From NCBI GenBank assembly GCA_947363605.1, contig CANAQK010000002.1, positions 26,511 through 90,510 of the forward strand: a stretch of DNA of 64,000 bases, read 5' to 3'. The stretch is from an uncultured Clostridia bacterium. Lineage in GTDB: Bacteria > Bacillota > Clostridia > Oscillospirales > Ruminococcaceae. Positions 34,287-42,801 of this stretch are shown here, in pieces. The translations under genes were made by a program, and so were the position numbers. Numbering within the stretch: position 1 is the stretch's first letter; the number at the start of each line of letters is the position of its first letter. Below the pieces are notes generated by a model. The model searched no databases and was not told the origin of the DNA. It saw nothing but the letters and a program-made list of their open reading frames with translations.

Positions 34287-35645
34287 TTACAGGGTCAGCT
34301 GCCCATTTTCACTGATGAGCAGGATCAGGATTTGTTCCTCTGCACCGGTAGCGGCGTTGACATATACCAGGATATCCTCCCCGTCGTCCGACTTGCATTT
34401 GAATTCCCAGCAGAGCACCTCGCCCAGGCCGCCCGTCGGGATCAGGCAGAGCTGGCTTTTCTCTACGTTCAGCAGCTCGCTGACCGAGCCGCGCGCCTCC
34501 TCAGCGGTGAGCTTGGGGCTGACGATCTCCCGGTAGATATGGTTGGTCAAGAATCCGCGGGCGTCAAACCCGGTGATTTCCCCGTTATCCAGCGCAACGC
34601 TGACCTTGATCAGGTCCGGATAGACCAGCAGCTGGTCTTCCTTCTGGTCATAGGCAAAGTTGATGGTCATGATATTGCTGGAAACCTCGTAATAGGTGGA
34701 GCGGGTGGGGGCAACATCCAGCCGGTTCAGGAATTCCTGAGCTCGAGCCATCCCTTCTTCATGGGAAAGGGACGGCTCCCCGATTTCCCGGGATTTCAGC
34801 ATATAGGACAGGAATCCGCCTTTTTTGGTGATCGAAACCTCGGCACCTTCCGCGGTGAATACATAAGAAGGCATCCGGGAATCTTCGTCGTTGCTGTCTG
34901 CCAGGCTGGCTTCTTCCAGCCCAGATACCTCAGCAGCCTTGGTCCGGGCGTCCGCACGGGAAATATTGGATTTCCCTTTGAGATGCTCCGGGTCCTTCTG
35001 CAAAATATGGTCGGAGAAGGGGCCGTCATAAATCAGGGTAGGGTAGGCGGTGAAGCCTTCTTCAAATTCGAGGAAGCCTTCGGCGATATTGGCGGGCTGA
35101 GGGCTGTCATCAAAATCATGGTTGATGTGATCCTCTACCTTCGACAGGCTGATGGAACCGGTGCGGAGCCCGTCGCTGACCGCCAGGACATCGCCCAGCA
35201 TGGTTTCACAGTATTGCTTGAGCTGGAGCAGGTTGTCCCGCTGTTCCGGGGTGATCTCCCGGCCCCGGGCAAACTCCTTGGAAAGGCTGACGCAGTAATC
35301 GCCGACCTGGGAGAGGAGCTTGTTGGTATTTTGCAGCTCCAGGTATTCCACGGGGAGGCTGTCCAGCGAGTTTTTGGCGAAGCCGGCCTCCCGCCAGAGC
35401 TTGCTGGAAATACCGGTCAGCATTTCGGGGGTTTTGGCATACAGGGCTTTGGTCAGCCCGCTTTCGATGTTCTGCACGTGGGAGGTCAGGTCGTTGACGC
35501 TCTGCATATAACGGTATTCCAGCGCCTGCCGGGCTTGGGCGGCTTCGCGGCGGGAAACCCAGGTCAGCCCGGCGGCGGTCAGGGCGATCGCCGCGGCAAA
35601 GCTGACGGTACGGATCACCCCGCGCCGGGAAAGGGTCAGAGTCAT
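34287..35645 (-). CDS. ypeB: Germination protein YpeB-like
   Basis: 452 residues. One N-terminal membrane helix (VIRTVSFAAAIALTAAGLTWVS), then a helical domain (REAAQARQALEYRYMQSVNDLTSHVQNIESGL) and PepSY-like repeats near the C-terminus (LTAEEARGSVSELL, GEDILVYVNAATGAEEQILIL). In Bacillus YpeB stabilises the spore-cortex lytic enzyme SleB at the spore membrane. ATG 35645 is preferred: homologous MTxxRR start and AAAGGAG upstream; the reading to 35804 runs into the divergent promoter region. No sleB lies next to it, unlike the usual sleB-ypeB pair. Confidence 0.88.
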   Translation of the reverse strand: MTLTLSRRGVIRTVSFAAAIALTAAGLTWVSRREAAQARQALEYRYMQSVNDLTSHVQNIESGLTKALYAKTPEMLTGISSKLWREAGFAKNSLDSLPVEYLELQNTNKLLSQVGDYCVSLSKEFARGREITPEQRDNLLQLKQYCETMLGDVLAVSDGLRTGSISLSKVEDHINHDFDDSPQPANIAEGFLEFEEGFTAYPTLIYDGPFSDHILQKDPEHLKGKSNISRADARTKAAEVSGLEEASLADSNDEDSRMPSYVFTAEGAEVSITKKGGFLSYMLKSREIGEPSLSHEEGMARAQEFLNRLDVAPTRSTYYEVSSNIMTINFAYDQKEDQLLVYPDLIKVSVALDNGEITGFDARGFLTNHIYREIVSPKLTAEEARGSVSELLNVEKSQLCLIPTGGLGEVLCWEFKCKSDDGEDILVYVNAATGAEEQILILLISENGQLTL

Positions 35646-35883
35646 AAGGGAAGCACTCCTTTGTATGGGATTTTCCGAAAGAGCCTGCGCCCTGCCTGGA
35701 AAAACTGCCGGAATCCGGAAGTTTTTTGGGTACAGACTGTATTCGCATTCTATTTTTTCCTGGATTGGAAAGAATATTCGCGTCAGGAGCTTCTTTTTCC
35801 TCAAAAAAATGTAGAATTTTTGATCAAGGTAGTGTATAATAAAAAAACATGAGTAGAGATTGAGGGAGAAAGGAGCGGATCTT

Positions 35884-37020
35884 TTGGAAATTTATCTGGA
35901 TAACAGCGCAACGACCCGGGTCTGCCGGGAAGCGGCTGCGGCCTGCTGCCAGGCCATGGAAACCGTTTTTGGGAATCCCTCCTCGTTACATAAAAAAGGG
36001 TTTGCGGCGGAACAGCTGGCGGACCTGTCTAAAACACAGCTGGCGGCGGCGCTTTTCTGCGCGCCGGGGGAACTGCTGTTTACCTCCGGCGCGACCGAGG
36101 CGAATAACCTGGCGCTGATTGGCACGGCCGAAGCCCTGAAGCGGAGAGGGAAAACCATCCTGACGACGGCGGTGGAGCATCCTTCTGTGCTGGAGGCGGC
36201 GCAGGAGCTGGAACGCCGGGGATTCCGGCTGAAAATCCTTCCTCCTGCCGGGCCGGAGGGCTATACGCCGGAACAGTTCGCCCAAGCCGTGGACGAGGAT
36301 ACGATCCTCGTTTCCGCCATGATGGTCAATAATGAAACCGGCCTGATTCTGCCGGTGAAGCAGATTGCCCAGGCGGTTAAAGCGAAAAATCCCCAGACGC
36401 TGGTTCATGCAGATGGGGTTCAGGCGTTTTTGAAGCTGCCGGTCCGGCTGAAATCCTCGGGGCTTGACCTGTTCAGCATCAGCGGGCACAAGGCTGCCGC
36501 GCCCAAGGGGATCGGTGCGCTTTGGATCCGCAAAGGGGTGCGGCTCCTGCCCCGGAGCTTCGGCGGCGGGCAGCAGGCGGGCCTGCGTTCCGGCACCGAG
36601 CCGGTACAGCTGTATGCGGCGTTCGGCGCGGCGGCAGAGGCGCAGCTTCCCCATTTGCAGGAGAATCTCCAGCATTACCGTGCGTTGAAGGAGGGGCTGC
36701 TGGAGCAGCTGGCCTCCATCCCAGAAGTTACCGTCCATTCCGGGGAGAACTGCGCCCCTCATATTGTCAGCTTGGCGGTGCGGGGGATCCGCTCCGAAAT
36801 CCTGCTGCATTATCTCGAGCAGTTTGAGATTTATGTGTCCAGCGGGAGCGCCTGCTCTAAAGGGAAACCGAGCGGGGTACTGGAAGCGCTGGGCGTGGAC
36901 CAGCGGACAGCGGACGAAACGGTCCGGGTCAGTTTCTGTGCAGACACGACAAAAGAGATGCTGGAGGAACTGGTTTTCCGGGTGAAAGAGGGAATTTCTT
37001 CGCTCGCGAAGCAAAGATAG
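35884..37020 (+). CDS. Cysteine desulfurase, NifS/IscS-like
   Basis: 378 residues. A PLP enzyme that takes sulfur from cysteine. It opens EIYLDNSATTRV, has the PLP-lysine segment SISGHKAAAPKG, SGTEPV and the catalytic Cys loop SSGSACSKGK. AAAGGAG sits so that TTG 35884 is the likely start. The next gene is thiI, 215 bp downstream, which suggests that it supplies persulfide sulfur to ThiI for 4-thiouridine, as NifZ does in Bacillus subtilis. No iscU-like scaffold is present. Confidence 0.92.
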   Translation: MEIYLDNSATTRVCREAAAACCQAMETVFGNPSSLHKKGFAAEQLADLSKTQLAAALFCAPGELLFTSGATEANNLALIGTAEALKRRGKTILTTAVEHPSVLEAAQELERRGFRLKILPPAGPEGYTPEQFAQAVDEDTILVSAMMVNNETGLILPVKQIAQAVKAKNPQTLVHADGVQAFLKLPVRLKSSGLDLFSISGHKAAAPKGIGALWIRKGVRLLPRSFGGGQQAGLRSGTEPVQLYAAFGAAAEAQLPHLQENLQHYRALKEGLLEQLASIPEVTVHSGENCAPHIVSLAVRGIRSEILLHYLEQFEIYVSSGSACSKGKPSGVLEALGVDQRTADETVRVSFCADTTKEMLEELVFRVKEGISSLAKQR

Positions 37021-37135
37021 TCAAATCCTGTAGCTTTTTTGCGCTTAATCAGGTATGATATAGGCAGCGCAGTTGAAAAAATGCTTGCGCCTAGTGCTGC
37101 CTGTAAAGTTTAAAGCAGGGCCGTATAATCGGCTT

Positions 37136-37182
37136 CTGCGGCATTTCAAAAGGGACAGCTTGTCTCTTTTGAAATGCCGCAG
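37136..37182. repeat. Long near-perfect hairpin upstream of thiI
   Basis: Two 22-base arms starting CTGCGGCATTTCAAAAG pair around a 3-base loop. It lies about 50 bp before the thiI start. A second weaker inverted repeat (GGCAGC...GCTGCC) is at 37062-37103. Confidence 0.75.
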
Positions 37183-37235
37183 TAAAGGAGAATGGGCTTT
37201 TCCTGCTGGAAAGCCGGAGGTAGGTCAATTTACAG

Positions 37236-38420
37236 ATGAATGAAGTGTTGTTGATAAAAAATGGAGAGATTGCGCTCAAGGGGCTGAACCGGGGAAGCTT
37301 TGAGGACGTCCTGATGAAGAATATCCGCTGGCGGCTGAAAAAGCTCGGGAAATTTGAGATCACGAAGGCGCAGTCGACGATCTGTGTCCGCCCGGTCGGG
37401 GAAGCCGATCTGGAAGAAGCGGTGGAGCAGGTCGGGAAGGTGTTCGGGATCGCGGCGTTTTCCCGGGCGCTGGTGACGGAAAAGGATCTGGACGCGATTA
37501 AACGGGATGCCGCCGTCTATCTAAAGGATGCCCTGCAAAAGGCTAAAACTTTCAAGGTAAACGCCAAGCGGTCGGATAAAACTTTCCCGTTCAAGTCCCC
37601 CGAGCTTCAGCAGGAGCTGGGCGGCGCGCTGCTGGAGGCGTATCCCCACCTGAAGGTGGATGTCCATCATCCCGAAGTGACGGTGACGGTCGAGATCCGG
37701 GATACGGCGGCCTATCTGCATGGGGCGCAGCTTCCGGGGGCGGGGGGCCTGCCGGTAGGCACCAGCGGTGAAGCCATGCTGCTGGTTTCAGGCGGGATCG
37801 ACTCGCCGGTGGCCGGCTATCTGATGGCCCGCCGCGGGATGAAGCTCTCGGCGATGCACTTTGTCAGCCCCCCTTATACCAGCGGCCGTGCATTGGCGAA
37901 GGTGGAAACCCTGCTGGAAAAGCTGTCCGGCTATGCGGGTGATATCACCTTTTACTGCGTACCCTTTACCAAAATCCAGGAAGCCCTCCGGGATCATTGC
38001 CCGGAAGAGTTGTTTACTATATTGATGCGCCGCCTAATGATGAAAATTGCCATCCGGGTGGCGGAGCGGGAAGGGATTCCCGCCCTGATTACTGGGGAAA
38101 GCCTTGGCCAGGTGGCCAGCCAGACGGTGCTTGCGCTGGCAGCGACCAACGCAGCGGCCGACCGTCCGGTATTCCGTCCGCTGATCGGGATGGATAAAAG
38201 CGATATCGTGCAGATTGCCCGCCGGATTGATACCTTTGAAACCTCAATCCTGCCCTATGAGGACTGCTGTACCGTCTTTACACCCAAGCGCCCCAAGACC
38301 CGGCCCAGCCTGAACCAGGTGGAGAAGGCAGAGGCCAGCTTTGATTTTGAACCGTTGCTGGAGGAGGCCGTTGCCGGGATTGAGAGGAAAACCATTAAGA
38401 TGGAGCAGGCGGCAGGATGA
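37236..38420 (+). CDS. thiI: tRNA 4-thiouridine synthase ThiI
   Basis: 394 residues. An N-terminal ferredoxin-like plus THUMP RNA-binding region (residues ~1-165) is followed by the PP-loop ATPase motif LLVSGGIDSPVAGY and GESLGQVASQT. It ends without a rhodanese domain, as is usual in Gram-positive bacteria, so it depends on an external persulfide donor, most likely the desulfurase upstream. It adenylates U8 of tRNA and may also supply thiamine thiazole sulfur. pncC overlaps its end by 4 bp. Confidence 0.95.
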   Translation: MNEVLLIKNGEIALKGLNRGSFEDVLMKNIRWRLKKLGKFEITKAQSTICVRPVGEADLEEAVEQVGKVFGIAAFSRALVTEKDLDAIKRDAAVYLKDALQKAKTFKVNAKRSDKTFPFKSPELQQELGGALLEAYPHLKVDVHHPEVTVTVEIRDTAAYLHGAQLPGAGGLPVGTSGEAMLLVSGGIDSPVAGYLMARRGMKLSAMHFVSPPYTSGRALAKVETLLEKLSGYAGDITFYCVPFTKIQEALRDHCPEELFTILMRRLMMKIAIRVAEREGIPALITGESLGQVASQTVLALAATNAAADRPVFRPLIGMDKSDIVQIARRIDTFETSILPYEDCCTVFTPKRPKTRPSLNQVEKAEASFDFEPLLEEAVAGIERKTIKMEQAAG

Positions 38421-38950
38421 ATACAGCAGAGCGGAGGTGGGAGCTGCAACAGAATGCGGAACGGCTGGTTCAGGAGCTGCTCCGCCGCGGATGGAAAACG
38501 GCGGCGGCGGAAAGCTGCACGGGGGGCATGGTCACCCAGGCATTGACTTCGGTACCGGGCGCTTCGGGCGTGCTGGACTATGGGGTAATCACCTATTCCA
38601 ACGCGGTTAAGCAGCGTGAGCTGGGTGTTTCCGGTGAATCGCTGGAAGCATTTGGGGCGGTCAGCCGCACGGTTGCGCTTCAGATGGCAGAGGGCGCGGC
38701 GCGGAAAGCGCCGGCAGAAATGGGCCTTTCCACTACGGGTATTGCCGGGCCAGGAGGGGGCACCCCTCAAAAGCCGGTGGGAACGGTGCATATCTGTGTC
38801 TGGCTGCTGGGCCAGGCGCGGCATAGGCAGCTGGACCTTCTGGATGAGTGCGGGAATGACCGTGAAGCTATCCGGGAAACAGCGGTGCTCCGGCTGCTGG
38901 AGCTGGCGCTTTCGGTGCTGGCCGAAGCGGGGGAAACAGCGGGCGGCTGA
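38417..38950 (+). CDS. pncC: Nicotinamide-nucleotide amidohydrolase (CinA C-terminal domain)
   Basis: 177 residues. The stand-alone CinA C-terminal domain carries AAAESCTGGMVTQALTSVPGAS, YSNAVK, LSTTGIAGPGGGTPQKPVGTV, all family hallmarks. It deamidates NMN to nicotinate mononucleotide in pyridine-nucleotide recycling. There is no N-terminal MoaB-like (COG1058) domain, unlike full CinA. Translationally coupled to thiI (ATGA). Confidence 0.93.
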   Translation: MNTAERRWELQQNAERLVQELLRRGWKTAAAESCTGGMVTQALTSVPGASGVLDYGVITYSNAVKQRELGVSGESLEAFGAVSRTVALQMAEGAARKAPAEMGLSTTGIAGPGGGTPQKPVGTVHICVWLLGQARHRQLDLLDECGNDREAIRETAVLRLLELALSVLAEAGETAGG

Positions 38951-39026
38951 AATCCAGCCGGAAAAGAAACGTTTATTACAGGCAAGGCCGGGCTTTCCGG
39001 CAGCCTGATAAAAGGGAGAGAAGTAT

Positions 39027-40064
39027 ATGCAGGAGAACAAACCAACCAACGAACAGAAAAAAAGCGTCGGCCAATGGTTCTGTGATATCTTTGTGCCGAA
39101 CAAAAACGACGACAAGCGTCAGCGGATGGGGAAAATCATTGCGATCTGTGTTGCTGTCTTGGTTATAGCAGCGATTGTGATCGGCTGCGTCGTCATCAAC
39201 AAATATGCGGTGGGAGGCAATAATGCAGAATCTGCCGCAAACCTTTATCCTTCGTCCGACAAGGCCAGCTCGGCGGAAGGAGCCTCCAGCGGCGAAAGCA
39301 GCGGGGAAGAAGAGGACGAAGAGAAACCGGGAGGGGATCTGGATCCTGAAACAGGGGTTATCCCTTCGTTTAATGAGCTGTATAAGCAGAATGAGGATGT
39401 AGTCGGCTTTATCAAGATCGACGGCACCAAGCTGAACCTGCCGGTTGTACAGGGGAGCGACAACGCTTATTACCTGGACCATACACTGGATCATAAGAGC
39501 AACCCCTTCGGCGTGCCGTTTGCCGATTACCGCGCAACCTTCTCGCCGGTGATCCAGAGCAACAATATCACGGTTTATGGGCATTCCGGCAAGGATGGCT
39601 CCTATTTTGCACCGGTAAAAGAATATAAGAATTTTGATTTTTATAAGGAACACCCGGTTATCACCTTCGATACCATCTACGGACAGGGACAGTATAAGGT
39701 CATCGGCCTGATGATGCTCAACACCGACATCAATATGGACAGCAATCCGGAGCTTTTCAATTTCCATGATTATGTGGATATGGATCCGGCCCAGTTTGAA
39801 TATTATATCAAGACGGTTTCGGAGCGGAGTTATTTCCACACCGGAGTGGATGTCAAATACGGCGACCAGCTGCTGGCGCTTTCCACCTGTGACACGGAAG
39901 TCGAGAACAGCAATTCGACCCCGTTCCGTATGGCGCTGATCGCCCGCAAAGTCCGCCCCGGTGAGTCCGAAGAGGTGGATGTTTCCAAAGCGTCGATCAA
40001 CAAGAATGTAGAGATGCCGAAGGAATGGGTCAAGAAATATAAAAAGCAAACCCCTTTTGAATAA
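39027..40064 (+). CDS. Class B sortase 1
   Basis: 345 residues. An N-terminal membrane helix (residues ~36-58) follows a basic cytoplasmic segment; a Ser/Glu/Gly-rich linker (70-105) leads to the catalytic domain. The catalytic triad is readable: His186 in TVYGHSGKDG, Cys288 in LALSTCDT and Arg301 in PFRMALIARKVRPG. NELYKQNEDVVGFIKIDGTKLNLPVVQ is typical of class B. First of three consecutive sortase B genes. GGGAGAG precedes ATG 39027. Confidence 0.94.
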   Translation: MQENKPTNEQKKSVGQWFCDIFVPNKNDDKRQRMGKIIAICVAVLVIAAIVIGCVVINKYAVGGNNAESAANLYPSSDKASSAEGASSGESSGEEEDEEKPGGDLDPETGVIPSFNELYKQNEDVVGFIKIDGTKLNLPVVQGSDNAYYLDHTLDHKSNPFGVPFADYRATFSPVIQSNNITVYGHSGKDGSYFAPVKEYKNFDFYKEHPVITFDTIYGQGQYKVIGLMMLNTDINMDSNPELFNFHDYVDMDPAQFEYYIKTVSERSYFHTGVDVKYGDQLLALSTCDTEVENSNSTPFRMALIARKVRPGESEEVDVSKASINKNVEMPKEWVKKYKKQTPFE

Positions 40065-40174
40065 AAAAGTCAACGAAATGTATACTCAATTAAAAATATA
40101 CGTTTTGGAATAAAATAAAAAATCGCCGGCCTTCGGGCACAGGCGGTTGGAAAGAGAAAGGATTGAAGTTTCAG

Positions 40175-41179
40175 ATGAAAATGGATCAGAAACCAGTTCC
40201 CGGAAAAAAAACGGTCCGCCCCGCTGCTCCGGGAAAAGCGCCGGCAAAAAAGAAAAATAACAGCCGCGTGAAGGCGATTATTATTGGCGTTGTAGCGGTG
40301 CTGCTGGTATTTGCCGCCGTGATGGGATTTTTGGTATGGAATAAATACAATACGATCCAGTCCAATCAGCAAAAAGCGAATGAGCTTTACACACCGGCAC
40401 AGGGGATCGAAGACGCCTCTAATGACGAGGACTATGTTGCCCCGACCGAAAAGGAGGAAGTCGACCCGGACACCGGCGTTATTTCAGACTTTAACCAACT
40501 GTATGAGCAGAATAAGGATATTATCGGCCATTTGAGCATTGCCGGCACCAAGCTGAATACCCCGGTGGTTCAGACCAGCGATAACGAATACTACCTCAAC
40601 CATACCTTCTTCAAGAAAAATGCGTTGGGCGTACCGTTCGCTGATTACCGTGCGACCATCCATCAGGATGAGGAGCTGAACAGCAGAAATATTACCATTT
40701 ACGGCCATGCGTCGAAAGACGGTTCCTATTTTACCGCGCTGAAATCCTATCGTGATGTTTCTTATTATCAGCAGCATCCGGTCATCAATTTCGATACGAT
40801 TTACGGCAAGGGTAAATATAAAATCATCGGCGCATTTATCGCGAATACCGATATCAGCAGCCCCGAGCTGTTTAACTACCACGACTATATCGACGTAACC
40901 GAAGGTGAATTCAACCTCTTCTTGGAGGAAATGAATAAGCGCACCTACTTTACCACTGGTGTAGATGTGAAGTACGGCGACTACATGATCAGCCTTTCGA
41001 CCTGTGACGATCAGATTGATTCTTCGCTCAGCACTCCGTACCGTATGGTAGTTGTAGCCAGAAGGGTTCGCCCGGGCGAAAGCGCGAAAGTCGATACTTC
41101 CGCTGCGGCGAATAATCCTAATATGATTATGCCGCAGGCCTGGGTAGATAAATACGGCAAGGCCAATCCCTTTTCCTAA
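40175..41179 (+). CDS. Class B sortase 2
   Basis: 334 residues. ATG 40175 (MKMDQKPVPGKK) is chosen; AGAAAGGA lies upstream, and TTG 40163 is an alternative. A very basic N-terminus leads to a membrane helix (~34-55). Catalytic residues are His178 (TIYGHASKDG), Cys277 (ISLSTCDD) and Arg290 (PYRMVVVARRVRPG). It is the closest relative of sortase 1 (shared GVPFADYRAT, IGxxTKLNxPVVQ, HPVIxFDTIYGxGxYK and TGVDVKYGD blocks), so the pair arose by duplication. Confidence 0.94.
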   Translation: MKMDQKPVPGKKTVRPAAPGKAPAKKKNNSRVKAIIIGVVAVLLVFAAVMGFLVWNKYNTIQSNQQKANELYTPAQGIEDASNDEDYVAPTEKEEVDPDTGVISDFNQLYEQNKDIIGHLSIAGTKLNTPVVQTSDNEYYLNHTFFKKNALGVPFADYRATIHQDEELNSRNITIYGHASKDGSYFTALKSYRDVSYYQQHPVINFDTIYGKGKYKIIGAFIANTDISSPELFNYHDYIDVTEGEFNLFLEEMNKRTYFTTGVDVKYGDYMISLSTCDDQIDSSLSTPYRMVVVARRVRPGESAKVDTSAAANNPNMIMPQAWVDKYGKANPFS

Positions 41180-41314
41180 TTTTTAACTGACGAACGTTTC
41201 TGTCTGATTTTTCGAAATACGGCAGGAACGCTTTGTCATGCTTGCATAGAAGCCCCTATTTCAATCCCAGTTCATGCTGAAATCCAATCCGAACCTCTTT
41301 TATCTTGGGTTGGA

Positions 41315-41496
41315 TATAGTCAAATAACCTGAAAAATAGCAATGCTATTTTTCAGGCGGGCTTTGCCCGCCTGCGTGTGAAACACGCTGTATTTGCCTAT
41401 GAAATCTAAACCAAGGCCGCTGAAAGCGGCCTGCTGCGGCTATAAGCCGCAGCACTTGAAAAGAATCTTTGATTCTTTTCAAGTTGTTTGATTATA
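41315..41496. repeat. Repeat D, a TATAGTCAA-ended element related to family B
   Basis: The ends TATAGTCAAATAACCTGAAAA and (reverse) TATAATCAAACAACTTGAAAA form about 21-bp terminal inverted repeats resembling the TATAGTCAACGCACTTGAAAA end of family B, but the interior is different, with hairpins at 41330-41357, 41358-41371, 41434-41455 and 41456-41483. It lies between sortases 2 and 3. Confidence 0.7.
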
Positions 41497-41562
41497 AAAT
41501 AAGGCGGTGCGCGGCCTGTGCGCTGCCGGTTTTAATCGATGACGATTCAGAAGGAGACAATC

Positions 41563-42642
41563 ATGAAGTTGAAAGAAAACAAGGGTTTTAATTCTCCCGC
41601 TAAGAAATTTGATTTTTTTAAATGGTTCAGCGGGATTCCGTCCAGCGGCAAAGCCATTATTACCGGCGGCGCCGCACTGCTTGTCTGTGGGCTTGCCGCT
41701 GGCGGGTATTTTCTGTTCCGTCAGCCTGAGATGCCGGTAGAGGTCCCTTCCTCTGCGCCGGTTTCTTCCGAGGCTTCTTCCCTCCCTTCTTCCGAGCCGG
41801 AAAGCTCTGAGCCGGAAAGTTCCGAACCGGAGAGCTCTGAGCCGGAGAGCTCCGAACCGGAATCCTCCGAGGTGTCCTCTGTGCAGGCGAGCAGCAAGGA
41901 AGCGGTCAGCAGCGCAGCATCGACCCCTCAAAAGGCAGCAGATCCCCCTCCTGCGGCGGACGCTGTAGCAGCGCTTCCAGACGGTTATCAGGAAAGCTTT
42001 GCCAATATGTACAAAAGCAACAAGGAAGTCAAGGGCCGGCTGATTGTCCCGGGAACCAGTGTGGATTACTATGTCCCTCAGACAAACAACAATGATTATT
42101 ATTTGAACCACACTATCTATAAGGAATACAATGCGTGGGGTGTGCCTTTTGTTTCCTTTAACGTCACGATCAGCCCGGAATATCAAAGCACGAACACCCT
42201 GATTTATGGGCATTCGGATGATAAACGCGGGTTACAGCTTTCTGCAATCAAGAATTATAAGAACCTGGATTTTTATAAAAATCATCCGGTCATCACTTTC
42301 AATACGGTTTATGGGGACGCACAGTATAAGGTTTTGGGTTTCTTCCTGGAAAATGTGAATACGGCGGATACCTTCCCCTATCATAATTATATTGATATGG
42401 ACGACGCAACCATGAACTATTTTGTCGAAAATGTCCGGAAGCGCAGCTTTATCGATACGCCTGTGGATGTGCAGTCCGGGGATCGCTTCATCACTCTTTC
42501 GACCTGTTATTCAACAACGAGCAAAAACTTCCGTTATGCGCTGGTAGCAAGAAAAGTGCGCTCGGGTGAGTCTTCCAGTGTGGACACTTCGCAGGCCGCA
42601 GTGAATTCAGACCGTAAAGAGCCGACCGGCCCGATTTCTTAA
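41563..42642 (+). CDS. Class B sortase 3 with Ser-Glu-Pro linker
   Basis: 359 residues. ATG 41563 follows AGAAGGAG. A membrane helix (~31-53) is followed by a 70-residue linker containing tandem SSEPE repeats. Catalytic residues are His217 (LIYGHSDD), Cys315 (ITLSTCYS) and an Arg at 324 or 330 (NFRYALVAR). It is more diverged than sortases 1 and 2 (GVPFVSFN for GVPFADYR). A family B fragment starts straight after its stop, so the C-terminus (RKEPTGPIS) may have been altered by the insertion. Confidence 0.93.
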   Translation: MKLKENKGFNSPAKKFDFFKWFSGIPSSGKAIITGGAALLVCGLAAGGYFLFRQPEMPVEVPSSAPVSSEASSLPSSEPESSEPESSEPESSEPESSEPESSEVSSVQASSKEAVSSAASTPQKAADPPPAADAVAALPDGYQESFANMYKSNKEVKGRLIVPGTSVDYYVPQTNNNDYYLNHTIYKEYNAWGVPFVSFNVTISPEYQSTNTLIYGHSDDKRGLQLSAIKNYKNLDFYKNHPVITFNTVYGDAQYKVLGFFLENVNTADTFPYHNYIDMDDATMNYFVENVRKRSFIDTPVDVQSGDRFITLSTCYSTTSKNFRYALVARKVRSGESSSVDTSQAAVNSDRKEPTGPIS

Positions 42643-42749
42643 GCGGCTATGCGGTAGAGCTTCATAGACGGCGCACGGCGCATTTTATGCGCGAACAGGC
42701 AAAGCCTGATCCTCAAACCGGGTATCGATTTGAGGGTGTGCCGACTATA
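42643..42749. repeat. Intergenic repeat family B, copy 6 (inverted, truncated)
   Basis: Only the half from GCGGCTATGCGGTAGAGC to GACTATA is present. It begins directly after the stop codon of sortase 3. Confidence 0.82.
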
Positions 42750-42801
42750 TTGAGGGCAGTGTGCTGCCCTCCCGGCAGATGGATGAAAAGGAGGTGGAAA
42801 T

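Noticed and set aside
38971-39026. Separate promoter before sortase 1
   Set aside because: No acceptable -35/-10 pair was found between pncC and the sortase gene; only a ribosome site is clear.
41760-41870. Regular tandem repeats considered as a CRISPR-like array
   Set aside because: They encode SSEPE units in frame within sortase 3, with no spacers.
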